NCBI GenBank assembly: GCA_951640165.1 | Contig: OX621247.1 | Span: forward strand, 26,076,001-26,140,000 | Direction: 5' to 3' | Length of the DNA stretch: 64,000 nt | DNA from: Pseudoips prasinana | Taxonomy: Eukaryota; Arthropoda; Insecta; Lepidoptera; Nolidae | Part shown: one piece after another, positions 1 through 10,599 of the stretch | How the letters are laid out: the number at the start of each line of letters is the position of its first letter | How positions within the stretch are numbered: position 1 is the stretch's first letter | Program-made: the position numbers and the translations under genes | The notes under the pieces: model-generated | The model's database searches: none | Seen by the model: the letters and a program-made list of their open reading frames with translations, nothing else | What the model was told of the DNA's origin: nothing

Positions 1-368
1 ATTGCGAAAGCTCATCGGAAAATTGGAAGAAGGGTCAGTCATGCGCAAGACGTAACGGTGGTATCACAGCTGTACATATGTTGTGTCTGAAGCGTATACA
101 TCTACAACGCACGCATGTGTGACACGATTATTTTCCGTTGAAGCAGTGCAGGCTAACTGTAAACCTCATTTCAAAAAACTGCTACAAAATCTCATTATAT
201 CGTTGCGTCTACAGCGCTCTTTTGTTCCAGTTCCATCGCGTCGGAGTATATAGCTACCTTTCTCTTTCTACCTGTGTCATATCTTTCTTCTCTCACATGT
301 AAATGTGCCTAAAATTCTTTTTTTATATTTTATGTGTCAACTGTTTATTTACTTCTAAAATGTATGTA
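1..368. other. No feature recognised
   Basis: AT-rich sequence without a long open frame, repeat match or hairpin that I could recognise. Confidence 0.5.
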
Positions 369-489
369 GTACAGACGCCAGCACATCCAGCTACCCCAAT
401 GTGTCAAACTTAATCACAAAAGCATACGTTTCACTTTCATGTGGGGAAATTTGACAGATTAGGGTAGACTTATTTGCAGGCGTCTGTAC
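369..489. mobile_element. Foldback MITE, family FB1, shortened copy
   Basis: Begins GTACAGACGCCAGCACATCC and ends with the inverted complement (GCGTCTGTAC). The inner arms (CTACCCCAAT / TTTGACAGATTAGGGTAG) also pair. This copy lacks about 20 bp near the centre compared with the 139-141 bp copies at 3218 and 46258. It is a non-coding, nearly palindromic element present eight times in the window. Confidence 0.8.
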
Positions 490-514
490 ATTTAATGTAA
501 ACGTGTTGAATAAT

Positions 515-655
515 TATAATAATAATAATAATAATATCTAGGGACAATGTCACACAGATCATCGTAGCCCCAAACTAAGCAAAGCTTGTACTATGGGAAC
601 CAGGCGACGATATACATACTTATATAGATAGATAAATACTTAAATACATAGAAAA
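515..655 (-). mobile_element. 3' half of tRNA-derived SINE (family S1)
   Basis: Reverse complement of the 3' body of the SINE at 955-1216: AGTACAAGCTTTGCTTAGTT, then TTTGGGGCTACGATGATC, and an ATT-repeat tail that lies at the left (about 518-536). The tRNA-like head is missing, so it is a 5'-truncated copy, as expected for target-primed reverse transcription. Confidence 0.75.
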
Positions 656-734
656 CATAATAGAAGAATAAGTAGTCTTAAACGATCTGTATACGTTTCT
701 TTTCTATTTCTCTTTGGGTTAGCAGCCAGTGACT

Positions 735-894
735 TCATTATCACTCGAATCAAAGATCCAGCTAGACCAGTTGTTTTGTCACATTTGACAGGCTTGTGAG
801 GAGCCTGCTCAGACTGCGTCTTCCAGTTCTTCGTCGCCACTAGAGAACCTTTCCGCCCCAGCGGCCGTCGGTCCGCGAGCTATGTGCCCATAGC
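735..894 (-). pseudogene. RTE-type LINE, C-terminal coding scrap
   Basis: On the minus strand, 838-894 reads as WAHSSRTDGRWGGKVL then a stop, matching the tail at 26697 (WAGHIARRADGRWGRKVLEW). The frame continues toward 735 as RTGRRS-like sequence that decays. It is a short remnant of the retrotransposon family whose better copy lies at 26697-27072. Confidence 0.65.
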
Positions 895-954
895 AATGTA
901 CATTATTGTTAATAAAAAATAAATTATAAAGATACAGTCTCTATTCATTCTTGG

Positions 955-1216
955 TCGGTCACCGTAGCCTAGTTGCCAGTGCTCCTGCCTACGAAGCTGG
1001 TGGTCCTGGGTTCGAATCCCGGTAAGTGCAAATATTTGTGTGATGAGCAGGAATATTTGTTTCTGAGTCATGGATATTTCTATATATTTAAGTATTTATC
1101 TATTTATATTTATAAGTATGTATATCGTCGCCTGGTAACCATAGTACAAGCTTTGCTTAGTTTGGGGCTATGATGATCTGTGTGACTTTGTCCTTATATA
1201 TTATTATTATTATTTT
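955..1216 (+). mobile_element. tRNA-derived SINE, family S1, full-length-like
   Basis: The head carries RNA polymerase III promoter boxes: an A-box-like TAGCCTAGTTGCCAGTGCTC and a B box GGTTCGAATCCC about 45 bp later. The body follows (ATATTTGTGTGATGAGCAG ... GTATATCGTCGCCTGGTAAC ... GCTTTGCTTAGTTTGGGG) and a TTA-repeat tail near 1201-1215. A second plus copy is at 8341-8601 and a truncated minus copy at 515-655. It is non-coding and relies on a partner LINE for transposition, as is general for SINEs. Confidence 0.85.
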
Positions 1217-2140
1217 CTAATTTTGACACTTGATGAAGAATTCGGTGACGAGGCAGTATATAAATGTTAATTATTAAAACAATGGCGTTTAAATAAACTT
1301 GTGTAATTTTTGTATCAATGCAGTTTAAATTAACATTCTCATTCTCTTTGAGGTCAGTAACAAGTTAGTTAGGTAGTACCTGGTTAATTCTTTATTAAAA
1401 CTATATTTTAATTAACATGTTAAAGACATAGTTCATAACGATAGATGGCTTAAACGTTATTTTTCGAACAAATCTCAACCTCTTACCCAGTGACCATTAC
1501 AGGTTCTCGGTTTCTTTTATTCTCGCTTTCGTTCGGCAAATAGACAAGAATAACTTCTAGATTCACATTAATATTGCTGGTATGTCAGTCCGCAGGCAAA
1601 GATTTGTATATGACACATCAAAAACTTACAAATATTAATTAATTTCAAGTTGTTCATGACAATATTAATTATTGCAAAATTAAATTAAAATGATGAATTC
1701 TTTTATGTGAAAAAGCCACATTTCTTGAGGTTCATATCGTAATCGTTGTTTTTTGACATAGTTTGCGCTTAAGTAAATATATATTTTTGTCCAAGTCTTA
1801 ATTCATTGGAAGACAGGGAGAAAATATTGACTAACCGGTACTTATGTGCTATTTTTATTAATGTTGCATGTAGCGTAGGTAGTTCCTGTTCACCGGATAA
1901 TATAAGTGAATGAGGCTTCAAGCAGTCTAAAACTATAAAAGAAAGAACCGAAAGTCGAGGTTTGACCCTCAAAAGGGTACTCTTTTTGGGTATAGAACCT
2001 CGTCTTCAGTTGCATGGGAGAGTGGGATTTTAGAGACGCTTGTGCAACTGTCGCTCTAAGTTCACTAAAACGCGTTGAAGAGGGCTGTTCGTCCTATTCA
2101 TAATTTGTCATTACAGCAGTTCAAATGCAAACTAAGGGTC
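1217..2140. other. No feature recognised
   Basis: AT-rich, no convincing coding potential; short open frames have no domain-like character. Confidence 0.5.
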
Positions 2141-2141
2141 A

Positions 2142-2322
2142 TGGGGGGGGGGGGGTGTTCGCAGTCGTTATTTCTAGCAGGAACAATCATGGGGCGTAGA
2201 ACTGGTCACGAGGGAATATCTCCCAAAGAACGGGCAGCAGCGTCTCTCTGTGTTCTATAACCATCTAACTGCGATCGCCAACCCGTTTGCCAAGCGTGGC
2301 AGCACGGCTGGCTGACATAATA
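2142..2322 (+). mobile_element. Degraded SINE-like element with RTE-type tail (family S3)
   Basis: A run of 13 G at 2143-2155 precedes a block shared with 34591-34814 and 58532-58769: GAGGGAATATCTCCCAAAGA, CGGGCAGCAGCG, CTGCGATCGCCAACCCG and GCCAAGCGTGGC. It ends GGCTGACATAATA, a shortened form of the RTE 3' end GGCTGATATGATGATG. The middle of the tail is deleted. Confidence 0.6.
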
Positions 2323-2518
2323 TCGTCTAGGACTTTGTGAGGGTAACGGGAGAATTGATGGCGGCAGTCAAAATCACACTATATTGACTGCCGCGACGAC
2401 CACTATTTAAATACAATTTTTATTCTGTTTGTATGTTTTTTATCATATTTTATATGTGCCATAATATATCGCGCTTTATTCATTAGCACTTACAAAATTT
2501 TAGATATTGTGGACTGTG

Positions 2519-2582
2519 TTTGCCTCAAATTATTATCGCAATTGTGACCCGTGTCTCAATCGCGATAACAATTTAAGGCAAA
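2519..2582. repeat. Imperfect 26 bp hairpin
   Basis: Arms 2519-2544 and 2557-2582 are complementary with three mismatches around a 12 nt loop (TGACCCGTGTCT). The adjacent CCGACGTTTCGGC at about 2600 is a small palindromic block. This could be one end of an unrecognised DNA transposon; no partner end was found. Confidence 0.55.
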
Positions 2583-2589
2583 TCATCCT

Positions 2590-3217
2590 TTAGGTAACCC
2601 GACGTTTCGGCATGGATTGCACCAGCCGCGGTCACGGGTCGACTGGTGTGGCTCGGTAGCGTCGTCTCCGTGAAGCCCGAGTTTCGGTATCTACCCTCGC
2701 ATGGTCTTGATATTTTTCCTTATTTTCTTGTACGGAACTGTCGGTATTTCTACACACAACACTAATATCATACTTACAATATGTTCTAGATGATTCTTTT
2801 ATTTTATCTATACATCTATAGATTAGGAATTATTTTATTGGCCAATTCTTGTGACATAAGACTAGAGAAACGTCAAAAAGACAAGTGATATAACCCATAC
2901 AGACACCATTAATTCTTCTGGAGATAGTCATTAAAGGAAATACACTGACAGCAACAACGGTTCTGGTATAAAGCCCTTTACGTGACTAACGACTATCCAT
3001 ACCATACATACATTTACATACAACACGCATACCTAATGAATATCCGCATAAAATCAGCGCAGCTGCCTCTGATCACGTAAGCGTTGTATTTAGCACATCC
3101 CTAAAAGGCGGTAGAAAGCCTTAAAGACAGTACTGACGTAGGTCTGACGCATGAAGTAGGGACTGGGTACTTCGATAAAGGTTTGCAAATGGAATGATAT
3201 TAATCTCCATGACACAT
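2590..3217. other. No gene; possible repeat at left end
   Basis: The first 120 bp are GC-rich (CCGACGTTTCGGC, CAGCCGCGGTCACGGG), the kind of block I associate with dispersed lepidopteran repeats, but no second copy occurs in this window. The rest is AT-rich with nothing recognised. Confidence 0.4.
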
Positions 3218-3356
3218 GTACAGACGCCAGCACATCTAGCTACCCCAATCTGTCAATTTATTTTATAGATTTTCAACTTTATCACAAAAGGATAAGGTTC
3301 ACTTTAAATTGGGGAAATTTGACTGATTGGGTAGCTTGATGTGCTGGCGTCTGTAC
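3218..3356. mobile_element. Foldback MITE, family FB1, full-length
   Basis: Starts GTACAGACGCCAGCACATC and ends GATGTGCTGGCGTCTGTAC. Arms of about 60 bp pair around a short AT-rich centre (AACTTTATCACAAAAGGATA). It is 139 bp, non-coding and nearly identical to the copy at 46258. A target duplication is not clear because the flanks (CACAT / GTGAC) do not match. Confidence 0.85.
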
Positions 3357-3769
3357 GTGACAAATACTATGGGAATAAAACCACGACTTAATTACGTTAA
3401 GCTATTTTTCAGTGAATAGTGGTGCCGTAATTGACGTGTATTTTATTCATATTTACTTGTAACTGTATTCTGCGCGAGACGCTACGGCAATATTATGAAA
3501 TTCATTGGAATGATAGTGCCATCTGACGAATATTGGTCGTAACTCAGAAAACTTCATAAGTACATTTTGCTGAAAATGACACGATCAAATGCATAGTTTA
3601 CGATTCTATAAAGGACATACAGACAAACATTATTTTTATATCTATATTTACTATAATACCAAATACCATCCAGAATATATATGTCTCACTTGACTTTAGC
3701 TAAATTGCTCGCGAATTAGTTGCATGAATAAGCTAAATTAGAAATCACGCCAGGTATTTTGTGCATATA

Positions 3770-3770
<1 letters not shown>
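3357..3770. other. No feature recognised
   Basis: AT-rich, no open frame or repeat match seen. Confidence 0.5.
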
Positions 3771-3808
<38 letters not shown>

Positions 3809-3829
3809 GCGTGCGTGTGTGTGTGTGTG
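3771..3829. repeat. (GT)n microsatellite
   Basis: About 59 bp of GT dinucleotides with a few GC interruptions (GTGCGTGTGCGTGCGTG) in the middle. Confidence 0.95.
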
Positions 3830-4374
3830 AATCACTTGCAAATCATATTTTTGCATCCAGCAATGTGGCAATTTGCTATTAAATAAGATTAATTAAATGA
3901 TTGTATGCATGTTACCTCAACATTGATAAAAAATTTGTGCAAAAAAAAAGGGTTGAGTATGGTCCTTCTTAAAGTACAAACCACCCAAATAAAAAACATC
4001 ATACAATTACAGTTTAAGCATATCTTATCTTTATTAATTATCAGTCTTTTTACACAGTACATTAGGTTATCTGTTGAAAACCATAAATTATACCAATCAT
4101 ACCATAATCACCCGCATTCATTAGCAGTAGAAAGCTCGCAGTGACGTATCTCTGACGCACGAGGATGCCGACCGTGTCCACTGACGTCACAAGACGGGAC
4201 CGTGACAGACTACATAGCCATAATTGACAAGACAGTGACCTTCCTGCCAATAAGCATAACATACATAAGGCATAGAGCATAACATACCGGAGCTATAGAG
4301 TGGACTTCGAATGTGTGAATATAGCTAAAATTTAAAATTTCGATAATTTAACCTACACATGATCCTTGAAAATA
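3830..4374. other. No feature recognised
   Basis: Contains a T/A-rich stretch and a small open frame at 3905-4144 without recognisable domains. I see no repeat match. Confidence 0.45.
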
Positions 4375-4576
4375 ACTTAATTTAAGCTAGCTAAATATCG
4401 TTACTATTATAAAATAAATCTTATTGTAATTTTTTTCCTACAATCCGTGTACCTAAATATCTATATGTACCTAGAAATAATTATAAATTAATTATATATT
4501 ACTACGAACATGTTCTGACTATTTACAAGCGCTTTTTTAAAGTCTACCGTGAATAAAAACCTTTTTTATTTATTAC
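4375..4576 (+). mobile_element. 3' tail of a non-LTR retrotransposon (tail family T)
   Basis: Shares an ordered set of blocks with the minus copies at 38300-38530 and 41106-41330: AGCTAGCTAAATAT, TGTACCTA, GAACATGTTCTGACTATTTA, CAAGCGCTTTTTTAAAGTCT and GTGAATAAAAACC, ending in a TTTATT-rich tail. This is a 5'-truncated LINE copy consisting of 3' UTR only. It abuts the Helitron-like 3' end at 4577. Confidence 0.75.
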
Positions 4577-6990
4577 TAGCTGGTGCCCGCGACTTTGTCC
4601 GCGACAATTTTGAATGATGACCAATGTAACTACTTACTTCTAGCTTAATCTAAAAAATATCACTTTTAAAACAAATAAGCAATATAAATGGAATAAAACC
4701 TAACTTATAAATAACCTTACTAAGAAATAAATGAAAGTCTACTTTGCTACTGTTATTTACAAAAAGGACCCGATATCATCAAGCAAAAATCAAAGAATAC
4801 ATATCAATTGTCCTTAAGTATAATCAGTATGTCAAATAAAGTAAAATAATAATCAACGATGCATTAATCACAAAGGTAACTATAATAACTATAATTTTAT
4901 TTCAAGCATTTATTTATTTTAACCGATATGCCAATTAAGTTCCGCGATCTGAAACGATATTAACCCCACCTAGTTACAAAATTGTGAACTTGTAGATCAG
5001 TAAAATTAAGATGATGTTTTTTGGGTGCGATCATCTCGACACCATCAATTTATACTACGCTAACTCGAATTTTAGATAAATTCGTTTTTTATCCCAATTT
5101 GATAACAATGACGTTTTTTTTAAATTTGTTATAAAATTTACCAAAAAAAAGAAGTTACAAATCTTATAAAACGCTAAATATATACTTAGACAACAACGAC
5201 CACGACATTTTAAGCTACTTGGAATAAGTAAATTATTTTTTTAAATTTGAGTTTTGTTTAAATTGTTGGTGGCGATCTATTGAATCAGTTTTGGATTACC
5301 TTTTTTTAATAACCAATTATTCCCTGTGCTGCTTTATTTTTAACTGAAAGACCAAATACCAATTTACATGCGTTTAACTTAAAAAAATACAGACTTTCAT
5401 ACAAACTTACATCGGCTATTCTAGTCGTCCTTAGGGGTGGAATTTCCAAAAATCCTGACGTATATATTTATAATTTTTAAATGAAAGGCCACATACCAAT
5501 TTTCATGCGTTTACCTCAAATATGTCACATTTTTCATACAAAATTACATCCCCTATTTGTCACCCTTAGGGGTGGAATTCTCGGAAATCCTGAAATAAAT
5601 ATTTTTTAATTTTTAACTTGCATCCTCTATTGTATGCCCTTCGGGATGGAATTTAAAAAATCCTGAAATATATATTTTTTATTTTTAACTGAAAGGCCAA
5701 ATACCAATTTTCATGGGTTTAACTTAAATGTCGCATATTTCGTACAAACTTACATCCCCTATTTTACACCCTAAGGGGTGGAATTCCCAAAAAATCATGA
5801 AATATATATTTTTAATTTTTAACTGAAATGCTAAGTACCAATTTTCATGCGTTTAACTTCAAATGCAGTTTAGATAGACACTTATGTACCCTACTTTACG
5901 CCTTTAGGGGGGGAATTCTCAAATATTCTGAAATATATATTTTTAATTTTTAACAGATATGCCAAATAACAATTTTCATGCGTTTAACTTAAAACTTTTC
6001 ACATTTTTCATGGGGTGAAATTTTCAAAAACCCTTCTTTTGTGGATGCCTACGTCATAAAAGGTACGTTCTGTAAAAAATTCAAGTCTTTAACTCCAGCG
6101 GTTTAGGCTGTGCGTTGATATGTCAGTCCGTCAGTCAGTATAAACTTATATCACCTATTTTATGCCCTTCGGGGTGGAATTTTCAAAGATCCTGGAATAC
6201 ATATTTTTATTTTTAACTGACAGGCCAAATACCAATTTTCATGGGTTTAACTTCAAAAAAGTCGCATTTTTCATACAAACTTACATGCCCTATTTTACGC
6301 CCTAAGGGGTGGAATTCCCAAAAATCTTGAAATATATATTTATAATTTTTAACTGAAATGCCTAATACCAATTTTCATGCGTTTAACTTAAAAATTGTCA
6401 CATTTTTCATACAAACTTACACCCCCTATTTTACGCTCTTGGGGCTGGAATTTCCAAAAATGCTGAAATTTTTATTTTTAGCTAAAAGGCCAAATACCAA
6501 TTTTCATGCGTTTAACTTAAAAATTGTCACATTTTCCATACAAACTTACATCCCTTATTTTCGCTCTTGGGGCTGGAATTTCCAAAAATGCTGAAATATA
6601 TATTTTTTATTTTTAACATAAAGGCCAAATACCAATTTTCATGCGTTTAACTTAAAAATTGTAACATTTTCCATACAAACTTACATCCCCTATTTTTCGC
6701 CCTTGGGGGCGGAATTTCCAAAAACCCTGAAATACGTATTTTTTAATTTTTAACTGGAAGGCCAAATCCCAATTTTTATGCCTTAAACTTTAAAAACGGC
6801 AAAGTTTCATACTAACTTAGCGCCCCTGTTTTACCCCCTTAGGGGTTGAATTTCGAAAAATCCTTCCTTATTCCTTGTCTACATTATAAAACAAACATTT
6901 GTGCAAAATTTCAGCTTTCTAGGTCCAAGGGTTTGGGCTGGGCGTTGATGAGTCAGTCAGTCAGTCAGGACTTGTCTTTTTATTTATATA
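4577..6990 (-). mobile_element. Helitron-like non-autonomous element, 2.4 kb
   Basis: Read on the minus strand it starts near 6990 with ATCTATATAAATAAAAAGAC, followed by CTGACTGACTGACTC repeats. It ends near 4577 with CGCGGACAAAGTCGCGGGC (a hairpin) and then ACCAGCTAGT. A terminal hairpin followed by CTAG(T) and no terminal inverted repeat or target duplication is the signature of Helitron-type elements. There is no helicase coding sequence. Most of the length is the tandem array listed separately. Confidence 0.75.
5343..6850 (-). repeat. Tandem array inside the Helitron-like element, ~10-11 units
   Basis: Units of about 125-137 bp carry, on the plus strand, CCAAATACCAATTTTCATGC, GTTTAACTTAAAA, CATACAAACTTACATCCCC, TTAGGGGTGGAATT and CTGAAATATATATTTTT. 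Unit starts lie near 5343, 5481, 5687, 5820, 5946, 6214, 6348, 6475, 6612 and 6746. Between the 5946 and 6214 units (about 6027-6140) lies a second copy of the element's own 5' end (CCAGCGGTTTAGGCTGTGCG ... GTCAGTCCGTCAGTCAGT), so the array is a composite of duplicated elements rather than a simple minisatellite. Confidence 0.85.
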
Positions 6991-7031
6991 GATTTATTTC
7001 GCTTATATTACCTTTTTCCTAGTTTTATATA

Positions 7032-7325
7032 TTACTAGGTTTGCCCCGTGGTTTTACCCGCGTCAAATCTACTAGTCTACTACTCCCCCGTAGGTGATAG
7101 CGTGATAATATGTAGCCTATATGTAGACCCGACCTCTTAGTAATATTCGTGCAAAATTTGAAGTAAATCCATCCAGTACTTTTTGAGTTTACCCCGGACA
7201 TACATACAGACAAACAGACACACAGACAAAAATTATAAAAACAATATTTTTGGTTTCCATATCGATTGTAGATCACACCCCCTAGTATCCTTTTTAAAAA
7301 ATATTCCATGTACAGTTTTGATTTT
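7032..7325 (-). mobile_element. Helitron-like element, subfamily H2
   Basis: Minus strand contains TACATGGAATATTTTTTAAA, GATACTAGGGGGTGTGATCT, CTGTCTGTATGTATGTCCGG, AATATTACTAAGAGGTCGGG and a 3' end GCGGGTAAAACCACGGGGC then AAACCTAGTA. The same order occurs in the plus copies at 10157, 14215 and 15115. The CTAG end is kept; the hairpin carries one change. Confidence 0.75.
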
Positions 7326-7371
7326 CTTCGTCCGCACATTTTGTAACGAATCATAATATCTCTAATAGTAG

Positions 7372-7545
7372 AAAGCTTCCCGAGAGGCGACCACAAACCG
7401 GAGGACGCAGCGTGGGCAGGCCCCCTACAAGATGGACCGATGATCTTGCGAGGGTCGCTGGAGACCTCCAGCTGAATGCGGATAGCGTAAGACCGGCAAT
7501 TGTGGAGGTCTTTGTCCAGCCGAGTCTTTCAGCTATCTAGCAGTA
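7372..7545 (+). pseudogene. RTE-type LINE C-terminal fragment
   Basis: Encodes remnants of the conserved tail: GACCACAAACCGGAGGACGC, GTGGGCAGGCCCCCTACAAG, ATGGACCGATGATCTTGCG (RRPQTGGRSVGRPPTRWTDDLA-type) and GTCTTTGTCCAGCCGAGTC. It matches 26880-27070 with deletions. It is followed at once by a Helitron-like copy. Confidence 0.75.
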
Positions 7546-7556
7546 TATCTATATCT

Positions 7557-7727
7557 AACTGTGCCCCGCGCTTTTACCCTTTATAAATTATAGCCTCTGT
7601 GTTAATCCAGGGTGTCAGCTATCTGCATACCAAATTTTATTTAAATCGCTCCAGCCATTTAGATATGAAGAAGTAACAAACATACGCACTCACAAACTTT
7701 CGCCTTTATAATATTAGTGTGATTTGC
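7557..7727 (-). mobile_element. Helitron-like element, short copy
   Basis: Minus strand starts ATCACACTAATATTATAAAG and ends AAAGCGCGGGGCACAGTTAG. The opening ACTAATATTATAAA and the CG-rich end with (C)TAG match the general Helitron-like plan. The interior has CATTTAGATATGAAGAAGTA and similar degraded text. Confidence 0.6.
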
Positions 7728-8068
7728 TGCGCCCGCGACTTCGTCCGCACATTTTGTAATGAATTCGTAAATGTAAAATCATATTCTGATTTTACATTTA
7801 CGATACTATAATACTTTGTCTCTTGTTGCAAACTTATAAAACATTACATATTTCCATACAAACTTTCATCCCCTATTCCCTATTGTTATTTGAGGGTTAA
7901 ACTTTTACTTTCTAGAATGTCATATTTATTTATATATCGAATTAATGAATAAGTTCTAAGCTTCTAACTCTGAAAACGACGATATTTCCATGCAAATTTT
8001 CACCCCCACTTGTCCACAAACAGACAAATAGAGTTACTTTCGTATTTATAATTATTAGTAAGGATTTG
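7728..8068 (-). mobile_element. Helitron-like element with internal hairpin, subfamily H1
   Basis: Minus strand starts CCTTACTAATAATTATAAAT, then ACGAAAGTAACTCTATTTG, and ends GTGCGGACGAAGTCGCGGGC followed by GCAGC. It is related to 9568-10031. A perfect 16 bp hairpin with a 5 nt loop lies at 7766-7802 and is absent from that relative. Confidence 0.7.
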
Positions 8069-8146
8069 AAGATTTTTGTTTCAAAAACCAAGACTTTAAA
8101 ATCCATTCGGAAGTATTAAATAATTAAGTTATTAATGTTATTATTA

Positions 8147-8290
8147 AGGAATGTCTTCCGTAAGGTGAAGGTACTTCCCCAGTCGGGCTGTTCTTGAACA
8201 AAGATGAAATGATTTGTCTGCAACAAACTTGAAAAAGTGCAACATTTGCTGATGGAATGTGCTAAGAGCAAGAATGAAGGGGGAACAGGG
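8147..8290 (+). pseudogene. Scraps of dispersed repeat R2 and a LINE C-terminus
   Basis: 8147-8213 is the reverse complement of the repeat at 35946-36010 (CAGCCCGACTGGGGAAGT, CAGAAGACATTCCTTA). Downstream, 8215-8283 reads FVCNKLEKVQHLLMECAKSK, a C-x8-H-x4-C pattern like the zinc-knuckle ends of LINE ORF2 proteins. No more of the protein is present. Confidence 0.4.
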
Positions 8291-8340
8291 AACAAATCTC
8301 TATGGCGACCACATAAATATTTTAAATTGATTATTCATAC

Positions 8341-8601
8341 AATCACCATAGCCTAGTTGGTAGTGCTCCTAGTGCCTACGAAGCTGGTGGTCCTGGGTTC
8401 GAATCCCGGTAAGTGCAAATATTTGTGTGATGAGCACGAATATTTGTCATGGATGTTTTCTATGTATATATGTATTTATCTATCTATATAAGTATGTATA
8501 TCGTCGCCTGGTACCTATAGTACAAGCTTTGCTTAGTTTGGGCCTAGGATGATCTGTGTGACATTGTCCCCAGATATTATATTATTATTATTATTATAAT
8601 T
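8341..8601 (+). mobile_element. tRNA-derived SINE, family S1, full-length-like
   Basis: Second plus copy of the element at 955: A-box-like TAGCCTAGTTGGTAGTGCTC, a 6 bp insertion (CTAGTG) before GCCTACGAAGCTGGTGGTCC, B box GGTTCGAATCCC, and tail GTGTGACATTGTCCCCAG then ATT repeats. Confidence 0.85.
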
Positions 8602-8673
8602 AGGCCATAGAACGCGAACAAAGTCGGGGGCATGAGTTTGTTTTATATTTGAATTCGTCGCTATTTATATGTG

Positions 8674-8915
8674 TAGATATATTGCCAAGCTAAAATGGCA
8701 GTGGGCAGGGCACATGGCTAATAGAGCAGACGGCCTGTGTCAGAATGGTTCACTAGTCAGACCACGAACTGAAGGACGCAGCGTGGGTAGGCTCCATACA
8801 ATATGGACCGATGACCTTGTGAGGGTCGCTGGATGGAGGTAGCCAAGACCGGTAATTATTAAGATCTTTAGGGGAGACTTTTATCCAGCAGAGCAAGTCT
8901 TTCATCTGATATAAA
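8674..8915 (+). pseudogene. RTE-type LINE C-terminal fragment
   Basis: Reads IAKLKWQWAGHMANRADGL, then after frameshifts RTEGRSVGRLHTIWTDDLV, RVAG, and the 3' end GTCTTTCATCTGATATAA. Same family as 26697-27072, with small deletions between the RVAG and LWRS segments. Confidence 0.8.
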
Positions 8916-9567
8916 GATCATATATACATATTTATAACTACTAATATAATAAACAGAAAAATCTTCTATTTTTGTGTCTGTTTTGTTACCAAAATTACCG
9001 AATATATTTTAAAAAATATTTCACGGGTAGAAAGCTACTTTATCAGCAAGAATAATGCGCCGTACTTTAAAAAGAATGAGTTCACTACGTAAAACACGAA
9101 AACATTATCCAAGGTATCATAAATTAGCGTATAATTATTATGAAGTGGGGTAATTGAGGAGATACATGTTACTAACGTAAGAAGTCCGAAACATCGCTCT
9201 GATATACCTTAATTTTAGTCCAATAGAAAAATAAACTTTCTAAACTACCCGTAACCGTCCATTTAAAAAACAACGATACCCTTTATGTTATTAAGAAATT
9301 ATTTCCCAAAATTCGTGCGGTGAAAACGGTGAAATTTCACCCGGACAGAACTTAGTATTATATGAAAAATATTTATTAATCATATATTTAAATAACCTTA
9401 CATCCTTTTATTTTGTAATATTAACCGCAGTCTTCGTTTACGCAATTTGACCCGCGTGAATCAAATACAATTCATGGTATTATTTTGATGATTCATGCTA
9501 TATTAATTTGAAACTCCATCCTGTTGACTAACGATGCACGGACGCAGGGGAAAAATAAATATATAAT
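8916..9567. other. No feature recognised
   Basis: AT-rich, no coding or repeat signal seen. Confidence 0.5.
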
Positions 9568-10031
9568 ATATTAGTTGTGCACGCGACTTTGTCCGCCCAC
9601 TTAGTACTGACTCCGTAAATGTTACACCAGAATATCTCAAATATTTTGTCTCTTTTCGCAAACTTATAAAACATTCACATACACCTTACATATTTCCATT
9701 CAAACTTTCGTCCCCTACTACTTATTGTTATTTTACACCTTTGAATATGACATACAAACTCTGTATGTCATATTTATTAATATTTAATCAACAGCCCAAA
9801 AAGTAATTTTCAAGCTTCTAGCTTTAATAATGATGATACTTCCATACAACTTTTCGTCCCCTTTTTCAACTCCTTACAACCATTTTTTCGCTTAAAGAGT
9901 AACCTATGTCCTTTCTCAGGCTGTAGACTATCTGTTTACCAAATTTCCTTTAAATCAGTTCAGTACTTTTTGTGTGAAAGCGCGATAGACAGACAGACAG
10001 ACAGTTACTTTCGCATTTATAATATTAGTAA
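9568..10031 (-). mobile_element. Helitron-like element, subfamily H1
   Basis: Minus strand starts ACTAATATTATAAATGCGAA, then AGTAACTGTCTGTCTGTCTG and CACAAAAAGTACTGAACTGA. It ends GGGCGGACAAAGTCGCGTGC then ACAACTAAT. This is the standard layout of the common lepidopteran Helitron-like family: microsatellite-like CTGT block near the 5' end, CG-rich hairpin at the 3' end. A 12 bp perfect hairpin at 9745-9773 interrupts it. Confidence 0.75.
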
Positions 10032-10156
10032 GTAAGTAAGTATAACATGGATATTTAGAAATCCTTAAATTAATGGCACTTATTTTTCTATTGTATTTCT
10101 CGTGTACACTCAGATAATTTGCATATATGGATTTTATAATCCTGAAACAAAGCCGC

Positions 10157-10474
10157 TATATCTATACATATAATGAAATCGTAGGAAAGTCAAAACTGTA
10201 CATTGCATATTTTTTTTAAAGGATACTTGGGGCATGATCTACAGTCCACATCGAAGCCAAAAATATGGTTTTTAGAATTTTTGTCTGTTTGTCTGTATGT
10301 ATGTCCGGGCTAAACTCAAAAAGTAATGCATGGATTTACTTCAAATTTTGCATGAATATTACTAAGAGGTCGGGTCAACATATAGGCTACATATTATCAC
10401 GCTATCACCTACGGGGGAGGAGCTGTGATAATTTGTAAAATTGAACGCGGGTAAAACCGCGGGGCACAGCTAGT
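10157..10474 (+). mobile_element. Helitron-like element, subfamily H2
   Basis: Starts ATATCTATACATATAATGAA, continues ATCGTAGGAAAGTCAAAACT, GTCTGTTTGTCTGTATGTAT, and ends with hairpin GCGGGTAAAACCGCGGGGC then ACAGCTAGT. The 3' hairpin followed by CTAG is intact. Non-autonomous. Confidence 0.85.
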
Positions 10475-10494
10475 AACCAATATTTAAGGTCTTT

Positions 10495-10590
10495 GATGTT
10501 GCGAGTGTCCATGGGGGGAGGTGATCACTTACCATCAGGTGACCCACTTGCTCGTTTACCTCGTTAAGATAACCCCCGCCCTTTTTTTAT
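10495..10590 (+). repeat. 3' end of dispersed repeat R2
   Basis: TGTTGCGAGTGTCCATGGGG, GATCACTTACCATCAGGTGA and CCACTTGCTCGTTTACC match 42825-42910 and, inverted, 33360-33430. The block ends in a T-run. This 3' end is widespread in lepidopteran sequence and probably belongs to a SINE or LINE; its class is not resolved here. Confidence 0.7.
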
Positions 10591-10599
10591 CTTTAAACG

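Noticed and set aside
955..1216. Functional tRNA gene
   Set aside because: A and B boxes are present but there is no acceptor-stem pairing or anticodon arm; the sequence continues into a SINE body and recurs at 8341.
3771..3829. (GT)n tract as a regulatory Z-DNA element
   Set aside because: Nothing nearby suggests a promoter; a plain microsatellite is enough.
6358..6594. Repetitive 78-codon protein
   Set aside because: The repeat comes from the Helitron-like tandem array; other units do not keep the frame.
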